DNA of 64,000 nucleotides from Bacteroidales bacterium (GTDB lineage: Bacteria > Bacteroidota > Bacteroidia > Bacteroidales > P3): positions 1-64,000 of the forward strand of contig JAFZXE010000029.1 of assembly GCA_017616895.1 (NCBI GenBank). The letters are read 5' to 3'. The position numbers and the translations under genes are program-made. The notes beneath the pieces were generated by a model that saw only the letters and a program-made list of their open reading frames with translations, was not told the DNA's origin and made no database searches. Position 1 is the first letter of the stretch. Every line of letters begins with the position of its first letter. Positions 1-9,439 of the stretch are shown here, one piece after another.

Positions 1-19
1 AAATTCAAAATTCAAAATT
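1..19. repeat. CAAAATT heptamer tract inside the GH20 gene
   Basis: About two and a half copies of a CAAAATT unit sit at the window edge. In frame they read IQNSKL directly before the conserved TPVMWGD segment. The tract may extend further left. Confidence 0.7.
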
Positions 20-1707
20 GACTCCCGTCATGTGGGGCGACATCGTGGCCAAGAACCCCGCGATGATGAAGCAGCTGCCCGACGACATGATTTACATCAT
101 GTGGGCCTACGAGCCGCTCGACAGCTACGACCACCTCATAAAGCCCTTCCGCGAGCAAGGCAATCCCTTCTGGGTGGCCCCCTCGCTGAGCCACAGCAGC
201 AATATGGTGCCCAACCCCTACCGCTACATGAAGAACATCGCCAACCTAGCTCGCGACGGCTACCTCAACGGTGCCGAAGGCCTTATGAACACCTGCTGGG
301 ACGACAACGGCGAGGCCCTCTTCGACAACTGCTGGCACGGTCTCTTCTGGAGCGCCGAGATGGCTTGGAACCCCATAAAGACCAACGACCCCGAAGAGTT
401 CAAGCAACGCGAAGAGCAGTTCAACCGCAACTTCGAACGCCTGTTCTACAATAAATTCGAAGGCACCGAGCTCACCTCACAACTGTACAAAGTGGGCGCA
501 CTCGAAAGCAACCCCAAAACGAGCGACCTCTACGTCAGCAACTGTCTCTGGGAGCCACTGCTCAACATCAACCCCACCATACTGAGCCGCGACGAAGCCG
601 AGCTACAGCAGCTTCTCTCCAACGTCGGCAGATCTATCGACTCAACCGCCAACCCGCATCTGCACTACGCCTACAAGCACCTTCTCGCCAGCGTCAGCAA
701 GATGATGCTGCAGAAAGCCATCGACCGCCAGCTGACCAAAGGCGGCGCCGCCCACGAATGTCGAGCCCTAGCTGAAAGTTTTTTCAATGACCTCAAAAAC
801 CTCAAGCGCGAATACCTCCGCCTTTGGGATCAGGAAAACGGCGACTACGAGCGCTACATAGTCATGAACCGCTACGACAACCTCGCAAGCGAAGTCCTAA
901 ACCTCGACCGCCACGTCTTTGTCAACGTCGAATTGCGAAATTCGAATTATGAAGAAACTAATTCAAAATTCAACCTTCAAAATTCAAAATTGCCCCTCAT
1001 CTCCCTCCGCACCCTCGACGGCGACAAAGACATCTACTACACCCTCGACGGCAGCGAGCCCACCTCGGCATCCACTCTCTACACCGAGCCCTTCCCACTC
1101 GACCGCAGCGCCACCATACGCGCAATCACCTACAACGAGTACGGCGAAGGTGTAGAGACCTCGCAATACCTGCTCTCCCACCTGGCTATGGGTGCGCAGC
1201 TGACGCTCGCCACCAAGTACGGCAGCGACTACCGCTCTGTCTATTCCGGCGGCGGCGACAACGCACTCATCGACGGACAACTCGGCAGCAACACCTCCTA
1301 TACCGACGGCCATTGGCAGGGTTACTGGGGCGACAGCATCGACGCCCGCATCGACTTCGGTTCGCCCCGCGAAATACACAACGTCTCCATGCGCTTCATC
1401 CAAAACACCTACGACTGGGTGCTAGCTCCCAAGCAGGTAAAAATATACACCTCCAACGACGGCAAAGAGTGGCAGCTTCTGACCGAAAAAACGTTCGAAA
1501 CCGACCCACGTCAGACAGGCTTCCTCCTCAAGCACTACTCCATCGAAATCCCACAACCGCAACAACCCCAAACCAAGAAACAAGCTCAAAACTCAAAATT
1601 CAAAATTCCTCCGCGTCGTCGTCCCCAGCGGAGGCCCGCTGCCCGAATGGCACACCGCCCCCGGACAGCCCTCATGGCTCTTCTGCGATGAAATTGTAGT
1701 AAAATAG
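1..1707 (+). CDS. Family 20 glycoside hydrolase (beta-hexosaminidase-like), 5' partial, frameshifted near the 3' end
   Basis: The reading frame is open from the left edge, so the N-terminus and the catalytic Asp-Glu pair lie outside the window. What is visible is the C-terminal part of a GH20-like barrel (TPVMWGD, then NTCWDDNGE and GLFWSAEMAW, aromatic residues typical of the sugar-binding subsite). A chitobiase C-terminal type module follows (DIYYTLDGSEPT), then an F5/8 type C-like module (YDWVLAPKQVKIYTSNDGKEW). It probably hydrolyses terminal N-acetylhexosamines of glycans in the periplasm or at the surface. The initial frame runs to a stop at 1691 but turns into Pro/Arg-rich text after about 1605. 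The expected module ending (LRVVVPSGGPLPEW ... WLFCDEIVVK) is read in another frame from about 1606 to TAG at 1707. The shift falls in or beside a CAAAATT heptamer tract. Two more such tracts (1-19, about 929-992) are in frame. Either a real mutation or an assembly error is possible. Confidence 0.8.
929..992. repeat. CAAAATT-type tract between GH20 modules
   Basis: Degenerate CAAAATT/GAAATTC units are read in frame as NSKFNLQNSKL. They lie between the barrel and the chitobiase C-terminal module, where a linker is tolerated. Confidence 0.75.
1583..1608. repeat. CAAAATT heptamer tract at the GH20 frameshift
   Basis: Three units (CAAAACT, CAAAATT, CAAAATT) mark the point after which the conserved C-terminal sequence is found in a different frame. 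Gain or loss of one 7-bp unit would shift the frame. Confidence 0.75.
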
Positions 1708-1710
1708 AAA

Positions 1711-1750
1711 AATAGAGGGCGACCGCACCAAGTGCAGCCGCCCTCTATTA
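1711..1750. terminator. Bidirectional terminator between convergent genes
   Basis: The inverted repeat AATAGAGGGCG / CGCCCTCTATT encloses an 18-base loop between the end of the GH20 gene and the end of the minus-strand lipoprotein gene. A-rich sequence on the left and T-rich sequence on the right could serve both strands. Confidence 0.75.
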
Positions 1751-1767
1751 TTACCTCAACCTATGGT

Positions 1768-2988
1768 TTACATCGGCAGCAAATCTGCCGTTTCTCCTGT
1801 CTCCTCAAAATAAACATTACCACCGGGACAGTCCACGAACGTGCAAAGTTCGTGATTAATTCTGCTACGGAAAGCCTCGACATCCTCAATCACGACACCA
1901 TAGTGTCCGCTATTGCCGAACTCACAACTCGTCAAATACATACGAGTGCTACTTCCAAGATAGAGGCATCCACCTCTCCATCCCTCTTCACGTCCAGCAT
2001 CGTAAATCTTGCAAAACGACATCATATTGCTCTGACGTGTGCTTTCCGGCCAGAAACCATGCCAATAACCTGCCTCGTTACGCATTCCGCGGAACACGAT
2101 AGGGCTCGTTTCTGTACCGTTGAATCTAATCTCAGGTTCGTCATCGGTATAGAATCTTGTATCCATATTGAACAGGAAAGTGGTTCCTGCCTCAATGGTG
2201 AACGTATAACTACCGGTAATGCCGCAATCGCCCTCAAAATAATAGGGTATGCCAGCATTAGTAACAGTGAGATCCTCTGTCAAAATATCTCCACCAGCGA
2301 CATGTATATAGTTTTTGCCGTTAGCCGTATAGGTGTTCACGCCCAAGTTTTTGAGCCATTTTATACCACTCTCGTTATAGATAGGATACCAGGCGCAGTT
2401 CTTGATGGTATTGCCCTCAAAGGCGGTGAATACGCCACCTTCCATATCGATACCGTTGCTTGCCGAACCGTCTATGGTGCAGTGTTTCATCGACAGCTTG
2501 CCGTAGTTCTGCAGGACGCCGTCCCATGAGGCCTCTCCCGAGCCGCCTCTCAGCAGCTGCACATACTCCATCTGGTTGTCGTTGCGGTTCGACAAGTATT
2601 TGATAGCGTGCCACGAACCGTTGTTCGGGTTGTTAGCAGGACCCACGAAGCGTATAGGCTTGTCGGCCGTTCCAACCATCTTGAGACCTGCGTTTTCGTT
2701 GACCTGAACACCGTCGTTCACACCGGTGAACATGATGGTCACGCCGGGCTCAATCGTCAGCAGCGCGTTGCCGTCAACCGTAAGTACTCCGTTGATAATG
2801 TAGTCAACATCGAGACCCAAGTCGGGAAGGGTCTTGTTCTCGCTGATCAATCCGCTGAGTGCTGTTGCGTCGTCACCATCGACAATGTTATCATCGACAT
2901 CTTCGTCGCCGAACAGTTTTTCACATGAGGTGAGCATCATGGTGCCCACCAGACAGGCAAATGCCAATAATCTAAAAGTGTGCTTCAT
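1768..2988 (-). CDS. Lipoprotein with right-handed beta-helix features
   Basis: The 406-residue product starts at the ATG at 2988, because the sequence from there (MKHTFRLLAFACLVGTMMLTSC) is a lipoprotein signal ending in a lipobox (LTSC). An acidic linker (GDEDVDDN) follows. The body resembles parallel beta-helix repeats of surface or periplasmic proteins: ITGVLTVDGNALLTIEPGVTI-type turns recur (EAGTTFLFNMD, IRFNGTETSPIVFRG). No catalytic motif was recognised. It is probably exported to the outer membrane and may bind carbohydrate or serve a structural role. It stands alone, convergent with the GH20 gene and downstream of the radical-SAM gene on the same strand. The exact family is not identified. 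Confidence 0.7.
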   Translation of the reverse strand: MKHTFRLLAFACLVGTMMLTSCEKLFGDEDVDDNIVDGDDATALSGLISENKTLPDLGLDVDYIINGVLTVDGNALLTIEPGVTIMFTGVNDGVQVNENAGLKMVGTADKPIRFVGPANNPNNGSWHAIKYLSNRNDNQMEYVQLLRGGSGEASWDGVLQNYGKLSMKHCTIDGSASNGIDMEGGVFTAFEGNTIKNCAWYPIYNESGIKWLKNLGVNTYTANGKNYIHVAGGDILTEDLTVTNAGIPYYFEGDCGITGSYTFTIEAGTTFLFNMDTRFYTDDEPEIRFNGTETSPIVFRGMRNEAGYWHGFWPESTRQSNMMSFCKIYDAGREEGWRGGCLYLGSSTRMYLTSCEFGNSGHYGVVIEDVEAFRSRINHELCTFVDCPGGNVYFEETGETADLLPM

Positions 2989-3092
2989 AGTTTTTTTGTT
3001 TTTATTGTTAATCAATTATGTTGTTTCCAATTGCAGCTTAATATACATTAGTACCTTCACCCTGCTCGTTTATTGCATTTCCGCCCTCAAGC

Positions 3093-4169
3093 CTATTTAT
3101 ACCCCAGCCTTCTGTAATGGCAGAACAGCAGGTTTTCGTGCTCGTCGTATAGGTGCATGCCCGACCCCTCGCAGTAGCGCCACACCTTGCAGTTCTCACA
3201 CGCTCCTTTCCGTGCCCAACTGCGGTCGCGGTATTTCTGGAACTTATTTTCCCACACCTCCCACAGGTTGTCCTCGTAGATATTCCCCTGCGAGAAGTTC
3301 GACCTGATGCTGGTACAGCCCGAAATCGAGCCATCCACCAGCACACTCGCCACATCCACACCAGCACGGCAAGAGAAGAAGTTGTCCCTCACCCGCTGTT
3401 CGTAAGGTCCCAGGAAGCCCTCGCAGGCGTAGTTGACCTCTATCCTGCCCTCCTTGCGTGTGCGCTCGATAAAATCGAGTGTACCTCTAAACGCTTCGTC
3501 GCCCAGCTGCAGTTCCGGGTCGTTAGCGGCTCGTCCCATCGGGAAGATGGTGAACACCCGCCACCGCGGCACGCCGAGCGAGACAAGGTATTCCTTGAAC
3601 TCCTCCAGATGCGGATAGCTGCGTGGGTTGACGCAGGTCACGATGTCCCACAGCAGGTCTTTCTCCTTCACCAGCAGCTTCACCGCCGCCTCAGCCCTCT
3701 CAAAGCTGTGGTCGTGCTGCCTAATCCAGTTGTGCTCCGCCTCGAAGCCGTCGAGACTTATAGTTATCGAGTGCATGCCCGCCGCCATAAGGCTTTCGAG
3801 CCGTTGGGGTGTGAGCAGATAGCCGTTGGAGACCATACCCCACGGGAACTCGCGACGGTAGAGTTCCAACCCCACCTCCTCGATATCGGGACGCATCAGC
3901 GCCTCGCCGCCCGTAAATATGATGAACGTGTGGTGCGGATCGACATGAGGCGTGATGTCGTCGATAGCTTTCAGAAAATCCTTGGCCGGCATATCCGGCT
4001 TTAGCGAGTCCTGCTTGCAGTCGCTGCCGCAGTGACGGCAGTGCATATTACAGCGAAGCGTACACTCCCAAAAGAGCGTACGCAATATATGCAGCTGTGC
4101 GTCGTTACTTCGCACCCTCCGCTGCAGTTCCAGTCCTAAGCGTTGTTTCAACGAAAGCCAGTCCGCCAT
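3093..4169 (-). CDS. Radical SAM/SPASM enzyme of the rSAM/lipoprotein system
   Basis: A 358-residue protein with the radical-SAM CxxxCxxC cluster at C40, C44 and C47 (CNMHCRHC), followed by the SAM-binding TGGEAL segment. The Cys-rich C-terminal SPASM region (CRAGVDVASVLVDG, GCTS, then CENCKVWRYCEG) would bind auxiliary Fe-S clusters. I recognise it as the Bacteroidetes family that is found next to a partner lipoprotein (TIGR04133 in my memory), and the neighbour at 4292-4867 fits. By family analogy it would modify a peptide or protein, perhaps that lipoprotein; the chemistry is unknown. Start: the ATG at 4169 is preferred over the TTG at 4172. Between the two genes lies a 7/8-bp repeat tract instead of a compact operon junction. 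Confidence 0.85.
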   Translation of the reverse strand: MADWLSLKQRLGLELQRRVRSNDAQLHILRTLFWECTLRCNMHCRHCGSDCKQDSLKPDMPAKDFLKAIDDITPHVDPHHTFIIFTGGEALMRPDIEEVGLELYRREFPWGMVSNGYLLTPQRLESLMAAGMHSITISLDGFEAEHNWIRQHDHSFERAEAAVKLLVKEKDLLWDIVTCVNPRSYPHLEEFKEYLVSLGVPRWRVFTIFPMGRAANDPELQLGDEAFRGTLDFIERTRKEGRIEVNYACEGFLGPYEQRVRDNFFSCRAGVDVASVLVDGSISGCTSIRSNFSQGNIYEDNLWEVWENKFQKYRDRSWARKGACENCKVWRYCEGSGMHLYDEHENLLFCHYRRLGYK

Positions 4170-4195
4170 CAAAGACCCTTATATCAAGTCACAAC

Positions 4196-4286
4196 TTCAC
4201 ACCTTCACAATTTCACACCTTCACAATTTCACACCTTCACATTTGTCAATTCACTATTCACAATTCACTATTCACTATTCACAATT
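4196..4286. repeat. TTCACAA/ATTCACT short tandem repeat tract
   Basis: About a dozen degenerate 7- and 8-bp units (CTTCACAC, AATTTCAC, ATTCACT, ATTCACA) fill most of the gap between the rSAM lipoprotein gene and the radical-SAM gene. No ORF or promoter is visible in it. Confidence 0.75.
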
Positions 4287-4291
4287 GACCC

Positions 4292-4867
4292 CTATCTCAC
4301 CGGCTTCAGCTTGATAGTGTAGTTATCTTTCTCTGCCACTCCGCGGTTCCAGCCGCTGCCTTCCGCTCTCACCTCGTCGCCCTTGAACTCCACGTTAATC
4401 ACGTCGTTCTGGTAGTTGCCGTTCGACGGGCCATCCACGTCGCGCACAAACACACGCATGTATTCGTTCGGGAAGTCCTTGACCCTGATGTCAAACGAAC
4501 CGTCGGCCTTCGTGGTGTCGGCATACCGCTGCATGTATTCCTCAACAAACGGGTCATCCTCGCCCGGGTTGTTGGGTGTGTTGCCGATTTCGCGGCTGAG
4601 CATCACAACCTGGATACCCTTCACCGCCTTGCCCTGATGGTTCACGACCTTGCCGCGCAGATGGTAACCCATCGTAGGCACACCATACATCAGCGCAACA
4701 CGACCGCGGTCATCCTTAATCGGTTTCTTCTCGATTTGCTCCGACTGCTCCGACTCTTTCTGGTCGTTTGACACCGCCGGCTTCGACGACTTGCATGCCG
4801 TAAAGCCCAACACACTCATCAGCGACACGAGCAGCCAGTTCTTCAATTTAAGATACTTGATTTTCAT
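4292..4867 (-). CDS. Partner lipoprotein of the rSAM/lipoprotein system
   Basis: A 191-residue protein starting at the ATG at 4867. The signal peptide ends in a lipobox with C25 (LGFTAC), followed by a Ser/Glu/Lys-rich linker (residues 26-56). Next comes the short motif YGVPTM at residues 61-66, then a carboxypeptidase-regulatory-like beta-sandwich (LRGKVVNHQGKAVKGIQVV ... TTKADGSFDIRV). The gene lies upstream of the radical-SAM gene on the same strand, which matches the family I know as TIGR04134. The YGVPT segment is a plausible modification site, but that is inference. The longer reading from 4951 lacks a signal sequence and is not used. It is probably anchored in the outer or inner membrane facing the periplasm. 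Confidence 0.82.
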   Translation of the reverse strand: MKIKYLKLKNWLLVSLMSVLGFTACKSSKPAVSNDQKESEQSEQIEKKPIKDDRGRVALMYGVPTMGYHLRGKVVNHQGKAVKGIQVVMLSREIGNTPNNPGEDDPFVEEYMQRYADTTKADGSFDIRVKDFPNEYMRVFVRDVDGPSNGNYQNDVINVEFKGDEVRAEGSGWNRGVAEKDNYTIKLKPVR

Positions 4868-4915
4868 TTTTGAATCGATTCGTATATAGCAATAACTCAA
4901 AACCGAGATTTTTAG

Positions 4916-4923
4916 TATTTTTG
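4916..4923 (+). promoter_or_regulatory. TAnnTTTG -7 element upstream of the DAHP synthase gene
   Basis: TATTTTTG matches the Bacteroidetes -7 consensus about 80 bases before the start codon. An 8-bp repeat tract (AACGCATT/AACACATT, 4966-4999) lies between it and the gene. Confidence 0.5.
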
Positions 4924-5001
4924 CAAGAAAATTTCCCAACCCTACCACCAACTCAATTCAAAACTAACACAATAACGCATTAACACATTAACGCAATCAC
5001 A

Positions 5002-6042
5002 ATGTCCCCCATCATCATAGCCGGCCCCTGCAGCATCGAAAGCCGCTCACAGTTCACCTCCGTTGTCGAAAGTCTCGCAACCCTGCCGCAAATCTCGATG
5101 ATACGATGTGGCGTTTGGAAGCCACGCACCATGCCTGGCGGCTTCGAGGGGTTGGGCGAGGAAGCACTCCTTTGGATTGACGAGCTGAAGAAAGCCCATC
5201 CCAACCTGAAGTTCTGCTGCGAGGTAGCCAACGCACACCATGTAGAAGCCGTCCTGAATCATTCCATCGACGCCGTCTGGATTGGCGCCCGCACCACAGG
5301 CAGCCCCTTCGCCGTACAGGAGATAACCGAAGCCCTGCGCGGCAGCAACCTTCCGGTCCTTGTAAAAAACTCACCCATACCCGACATACACGTCTGGATA
5401 GGTGCCCTCGAACGCTGCCGCAAGGTAGGCCTGAACCACATCGCCGCCATACACCGCGGATTCGACATCTACAACAACCTCGGCTACCGCAACAACCCCC
5501 TTTGGGAAATCCCCATGGAGCTTCACCGCCTCATGCCCGACCTGCCGCTCATCTGCGACCCCAGCCATATCTGTGGCCGACGCGACCTGATAGCGCAGGT
5601 CTCCCAAACCGCACTCGACCTCCACTTCGACGGCCTGATGGTTGAAGTCCACCCATCCCCTGCCGATGCCCTCACCGACGCCAGCCAGCAGATAACGCCC
5701 GACGAGCTGTCCGACATGCTGAGCCGCCTGGTCGTTCGCAGCGCCGAGACAAGCGGTACCGACGACGACCTGCGCGCACTACGCAGCCATATCGACGACA
5801 TCGACCGCCAGCTTCTCACGCTCCTCGCCGACCGCCAGAAGACCTCGCTCAACATAGCCGCCATAAAGCAGCGCGACAATATGACCATCTTCCAACCCAA
5901 ACGTTGGAGCGAAGTGCTGGCCGACCGCATAGCGCAAGCCAAAGAGCTAGGCCTCGACCCCTCCTATATAAAAGACCTCTACGAAAAAATCCACGCCCAA
6001 AGCGTCAAAGACCAAGAAACCCTTCTGAGCGGGGGCAATTAG
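5002..6042 (+). CDS. Bifunctional DAHP synthase / chorismate mutase
   Basis: The 346-residue protein joins a 3-deoxy-7-phosphoheptulonate synthase of the KDO8P-synthase-like type (residues about 1-255: IIAGPCSIES, RCGVWKPRTMPGGFEG, CDPSHICG, MVEVHPSP) to an AroQ chorismate mutase (about 260-346: DDLRALRSHIDDIDRQLLTLLADR). It would condense phosphoenolpyruvate and erythrose 4-phosphate in the cytosol and convert chorismate to prephenate, the first and the branch steps of aromatic amino acid synthesis. The mutase at the C-terminus is the normal order in Bacteroidetes. Length is slightly short for the family. The gene stands alone, with its own promoter, and converges on the AccI-like methyltransferase gene. 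Confidence 0.93.
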   Translation: MSPIIIAGPCSIESRSQFTSVVESLATLPQISMIRCGVWKPRTMPGGFEGLGEEALLWIDELKKAHPNLKFCCEVANAHHVEAVLNHSIDAVWIGARTTGSPFAVQEITEALRGSNLPVLVKNSPIPDIHVWIGALERCRKVGLNHIAAIHRGFDIYNNLGYRNNPLWEIPMELHRLMPDLPLICDPSHICGRRDLIAQVSQTALDLHFDGLMVEVHPSPADALTDASQQITPDELSDMLSRLVVRSAETSGTDDDLRALRSHIDDIDRQLLTLLADRQKTSLNIAAIKQRDNMTIFQPKRWSEVLADRIAQAKELGLDPSYIKDLYEKIHAQSVKDQETLLSGGN

Positions 6043-6148
6043 CTGACCGAATCACCACCAACTTTTTACATCGCCCAACCACAATCCACTACAAACCACA
6101 CCCAATAAATCTCATAGTGACAATTCAATAGTTTCACTTGTCTCAGAT

Positions 6149-8236
6149 TTATAAACGTTCCATCAACTCACCAAATTTCGTATCGGTGAATGTATGCCAT
6201 ATCTCGAGCTCGATAGGTTTGTAATCATTGAAAAGTTTCTTTACAAACTCTATTTCGAACACCAATCGTAAGTCATTGGGGTTGCTGTCTGGCTTGCCTT
6301 CCTTTCGCGAACCTACACGGGCAATCTTTATCAGGTACAAATCGCGGATTCCCTTGCGCTTGATATAGGGCATGAAATAATAGAGCCGATTGAGTTCCAC
6401 AGACTCTGGAAATTTTTTGCCTGTGTAGTAGATGTGTGCCGTTCTATTTTCAAAAACCTCCTTGTTATCATCCTTCACCAAGCTAATTAGAACATTCTTC
6501 GAGCAGTCATATCTGAGCCCATATTCTGACTCTGGTTCTGCCAATGCATTTTCAACGATAGGAGCATCAGCATATTTTTCAATGAGGTCGAAGATGTTCA
6601 GTTGTTTGATTCGAGGCGATCGAACCTTTGCAGGTATCGACACAATGCGTCCAGCCTTAATCTGCCGCAAAGCGTCGGTGTAATAAGACAATCGAACGTT
6701 GTCGGTAGTATATTTTTCTCTGAAGAATTCGTCTAAGAGGTTTGTACAACACTCGTTCCGGCTGCCGAAATAGTGCATAAGCTCATACACCTCGCTAATG
6801 AACGCACACTCATCCGTTGTCAGAAGTCGAAGATCCACAACCTGACCCCTGTTGAGGTCATTGGGTTCAAACTTAATCAATCCATTACCATACTGGCGAG
6901 AATTCTCGAGAAAAATCTCTTTCGCAAGGCCTGTAACCAGATAGGCGAACAAGACATTGGTGTCTATTTCGCTGATGTTATACACGCAGTGAAAGGTGGT
7001 CAGATTGCTGACACCAGCCTCATTCCTGACAAAGCGCAATCCGCTTCGATTAAACACGGAGACCCAGATGGGCGAAGGCTTTCGGTTCTCAAGCGAGAAC
7101 CAGGGCGAGCGACTGGCAGTCAAGAATCTCTTGTTCTTACCTGTCTCTTCGCCTAGACGGATATAGCTCTTGACGTGGGGGTTCGTCTCGTCGGCACAAC
7201 CGTCAAATAGATACACATTCCTTCCAGCAGCTGAAAGTTTTTCGAAGTCAGAGAGTGTGAAAATTTGGCTCTTCACATCGGTGGAATGAGCAATGCATGG
7301 GAGAAAACAGCTGTCTGCCAAATTATAATATGCTTTCTTTTCTTCGTTGAAGGTAAAGTAGTCGTTTGCGCCTGTTGCAATGCCTCTAGAAACTTTGGCA
7401 AACGTGGAGAATGGAACCAGATGACAATACTGCCTCGTCGTACATTCCTCATAGTACTGCTTCCATTTCACTTCCGGATTCAACTGAACCGCAGGGTATA
7501 TTTGATAGTTAGTGAGGGCGGAAGGCAGTTCCTCAATATGATCAATCTTAGAGAATCGGATTTGCTTTTCATCATCGCTATTTTGGCACAAAAGAATACA
7601 CGCTGTGGTGATGGCATCGTCGAATGCGGATTCCGTGAAATCCACAATGATGATGTGGCGCAGCGTTCCGCTGGCCAGTAAGGCTCGCTTGACCTCTACA
7701 CCATAATCTGCATTTAGAAACTCTGAGGGAACGATATATGCCAGCCGTCCACTTTCGTTCAACTGGGCGATGGATTTCAATAGAAACAGTGTATAGATGT
7801 TCGCAAAGCCGTTCAGCCGTGTATTCAGGTGATTGTTCACTATGGGAACATATCGACCGTTGTTGTAGTCATGGAACTTCAGATAAGGGGGATTGCATAC
7901 GACCCCATCAAAGTGTTCTTCCCATGAGGAATCCAAATAATCCTCATTTCTGAGCTGTATAGAGTAATCTGTAGCATCGAAATTGGCTTTGGCATAGTTG
8001 AATATCGTTTCGTCGATGTCATAGCCTGTAACAGAAGTATCTGGATGCAGTTGGAACAATGCGCGGCTGAACACGCCCAAGCCGAATGCCGGCTCAAGGA
8101 TATGTGCACAACCTTTACGCCCTTGCATCACCCACTCTGTCATGAACGCAGCGATTGGCTCGGGGGTGAAGAACTGGGCATACTTCTTCCTGTGTGCCGT
8201 TCCAATCTTTCGCAGATACTCCCGCTCAGTGATCAT
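6149..8236 (-). CDS. N6-adenine DNA methyltransferase of an AccI-like R-M system
   Basis: A 695-residue class I methyltransferase. Motif X-like AQFFTP (about 20), SAM-binding LEPAFGLGVF (about 50) and the catalytic NPPY (about 118) indicate N6-adenine methylation. A target-recognition region of some 300 residues follows. The last 115 residues or so (from SKNVLISLV to the end) are an extra domain nearly identical in sequence to the end of the cytosine methyltransferase at 56766-58514. Start: the ATG at 8236 overlaps the stop of the endonuclease gene (ATGA), which implies translational coupling; the upstream TTG at 8245 is less likely. It would protect the host from the endonuclease encoded just before it. 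Confidence 0.88.
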   Translation of the reverse strand: MITEREYLRKIGTAHRKKYAQFFTPEPIAAFMTEWVMQGRKGCAHILEPAFGLGVFSRALFQLHPDTSVTGYDIDETIFNYAKANFDATDYSIQLRNEDYLDSSWEEHFDGVVCNPPYLKFHDYNNGRYVPIVNNHLNTRLNGFANIYTLFLLKSIAQLNESGRLAYIVPSEFLNADYGVEVKRALLASGTLRHIIIVDFTESAFDDAITTACILLCQNSDDEKQIRFSKIDHIEELPSALTNYQIYPAVQLNPEVKWKQYYEECTTRQYCHLVPFSTFAKVSRGIATGANDYFTFNEEKKAYYNLADSCFLPCIAHSTDVKSQIFTLSDFEKLSAAGRNVYLFDGCADETNPHVKSYIRLGEETGKNKRFLTASRSPWFSLENRKPSPIWVSVFNRSGLRFVRNEAGVSNLTTFHCVYNISEIDTNVLFAYLVTGLAKEIFLENSRQYGNGLIKFEPNDLNRGQVVDLRLLTTDECAFISEVYELMHYFGSRNECCTNLLDEFFREKYTTDNVRLSYYTDALRQIKAGRIVSIPAKVRSPRIKQLNIFDLIEKYADAPIVENALAEPESEYGLRYDCSKNVLISLVKDDNKEVFENRTAHIYYTGKKFPESVELNRLYYFMPYIKRKGIRDLYLIKIARVGSRKEGKPDSNPNDLRLVFEIEFVKKLFNDYKPIELEIWHTFTDTKFGELMERL

Positions 8237-9324
8237 AGGCTGCAATCGAAAAGCTTCTCGAAATTCTCCTTGTCCAAGAACGCCTCCCCGCCGTCGAATT
8301 TCACATAGAAAAGCAAACGTCCTTTGTTTAGTTCTTTGCGCACGCTGTGATGATTAGGCTCCGTGACAGCTCCTGCTAGACAGATACCGTCCTGAGAAGG
8401 AATCTTGATGGTCGTCTTATTCTGGTTTTTAGAGTCCTGTTCGATGAAATATTTCTCATCCTCCAAAGCGGGATTGGCAATAAGTTCCAAAATATGCTGG
8501 AACGACATCCCATAAATCCGGTCAAAAAAGACCTGAACATAATAATGTGGTACATCATAGGTCTGAATCCACTTGTGAACAACCTTCAAGTCCTCCACCT
8601 TAGGGGTAATGGACAAACTATTCCTTTTCTGGATGACCTTCAGACATTTCTTGATTTCTGACAATAACGAGGAGAGCTCTTGCAGACGTGAGGAAGATCG
8701 CCATGTAGGAGTCTTAAAATTCAGACTTCGCACAGATACATCATCCAGCTGCCGAAGCAACGGAACCAATTCCGGACGCTTCTGTTCCAACACATCCAAA
8801 TACTCAGATAGAATTTTGTTTCTAAGAGAAATAGCCTTATCAATATTTTCTTGAAGAACACGGTTAGTCTCCTCGGTATATTTATTGATCAAGAATGCGC
8901 TAGAACGGACTTCGATAGCAGCAATGGCTTTGGATACATATGAACAAATTTCATTGCTATCCTTCATACTGATGTCCAATCCCAAACCTGGATCGAAATC
9001 AGCCTTATTGAACAGAAGCAGGTCTGGCCGTTTCCCGATGGTGTCTAGCTCTTCTTGGTAATTGTTAAAGAATTTTTCAAAACCCACATCACCAGCCACT
9101 AGATCATCCGATTTACCATATCTCACCGCAACAAGATTCTCTGAATTCTCATTGATGGCTCTGAATAGGACGTCTTCAGCCCAATCGCCCTGCTGCTTGT
9201 TCGTGATAAACTCAGAAGAAGCCTGAGTAGGGATTGAAGCTCTCTCTCGAGGCTCAGAAAAATCAACTAGTCCTGTATGAATGTTGCTGCAAATCTCATT
9301 GATAGAATCCTTATATGTTTTCAT
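8233..9324 (-). CDS. Restriction endonuclease, AccI family
   Basis: A 363-residue protein that I assign to the AccI endonuclease family. It has a conserved QQGDWAED segment, KRPDLLLFN (about 140) and AIEVRSSAFL (about 180), which together look like a PD-(D/E)XK-type core with ERS-like catalytic residues. AccI cuts GTMKAC, so that is the expected but unproven target. It is the first gene of a two-gene operon, coupled by ATGA overlap to the adenine methyltransferase. Base composition is more AT-rich than the flanking genes, consistent with acquisition. The cleavage site cannot be read from sequence alone. Confidence 0.72.
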   Translation of the reverse strand: MKTYKDSINEICSNIHTGLVDFSEPRERASIPTQASSEFITNKQQGDWAEDVLFRAINENSENLVAVRYGKSDDLVAGDVGFEKFFNNYQEELDTIGKRPDLLLFNKADFDPGLGLDISMKDSNEICSYVSKAIAAIEVRSSAFLINKYTEETNRVLQENIDKAISLRNKILSEYLDVLEQKRPELVPLLRQLDDVSVRSLNFKTPTWRSSSRLQELSSLLSEIKKCLKVIQKRNSLSITPKVEDLKVVHKWIQTYDVPHYYVQVFFDRIYGMSFQHILELIANPALEDEKYFIEQDSKNQNKTTIKIPSQDGICLAGAVTEPNHHSVRKELNKGRLLFYVKFDGGEAFLDKENFEKLFDCSL

Positions 9325-9439
9325 ATCATATTGAATATTATACGGTTCCTTTCTTCATTTCATCCAGCACTTGATTTTTTCTGTCAATTGTTACAGCGAC
9401 GACACCTCTTTTTACAACAAACCTAGGCTTTATTACAAG

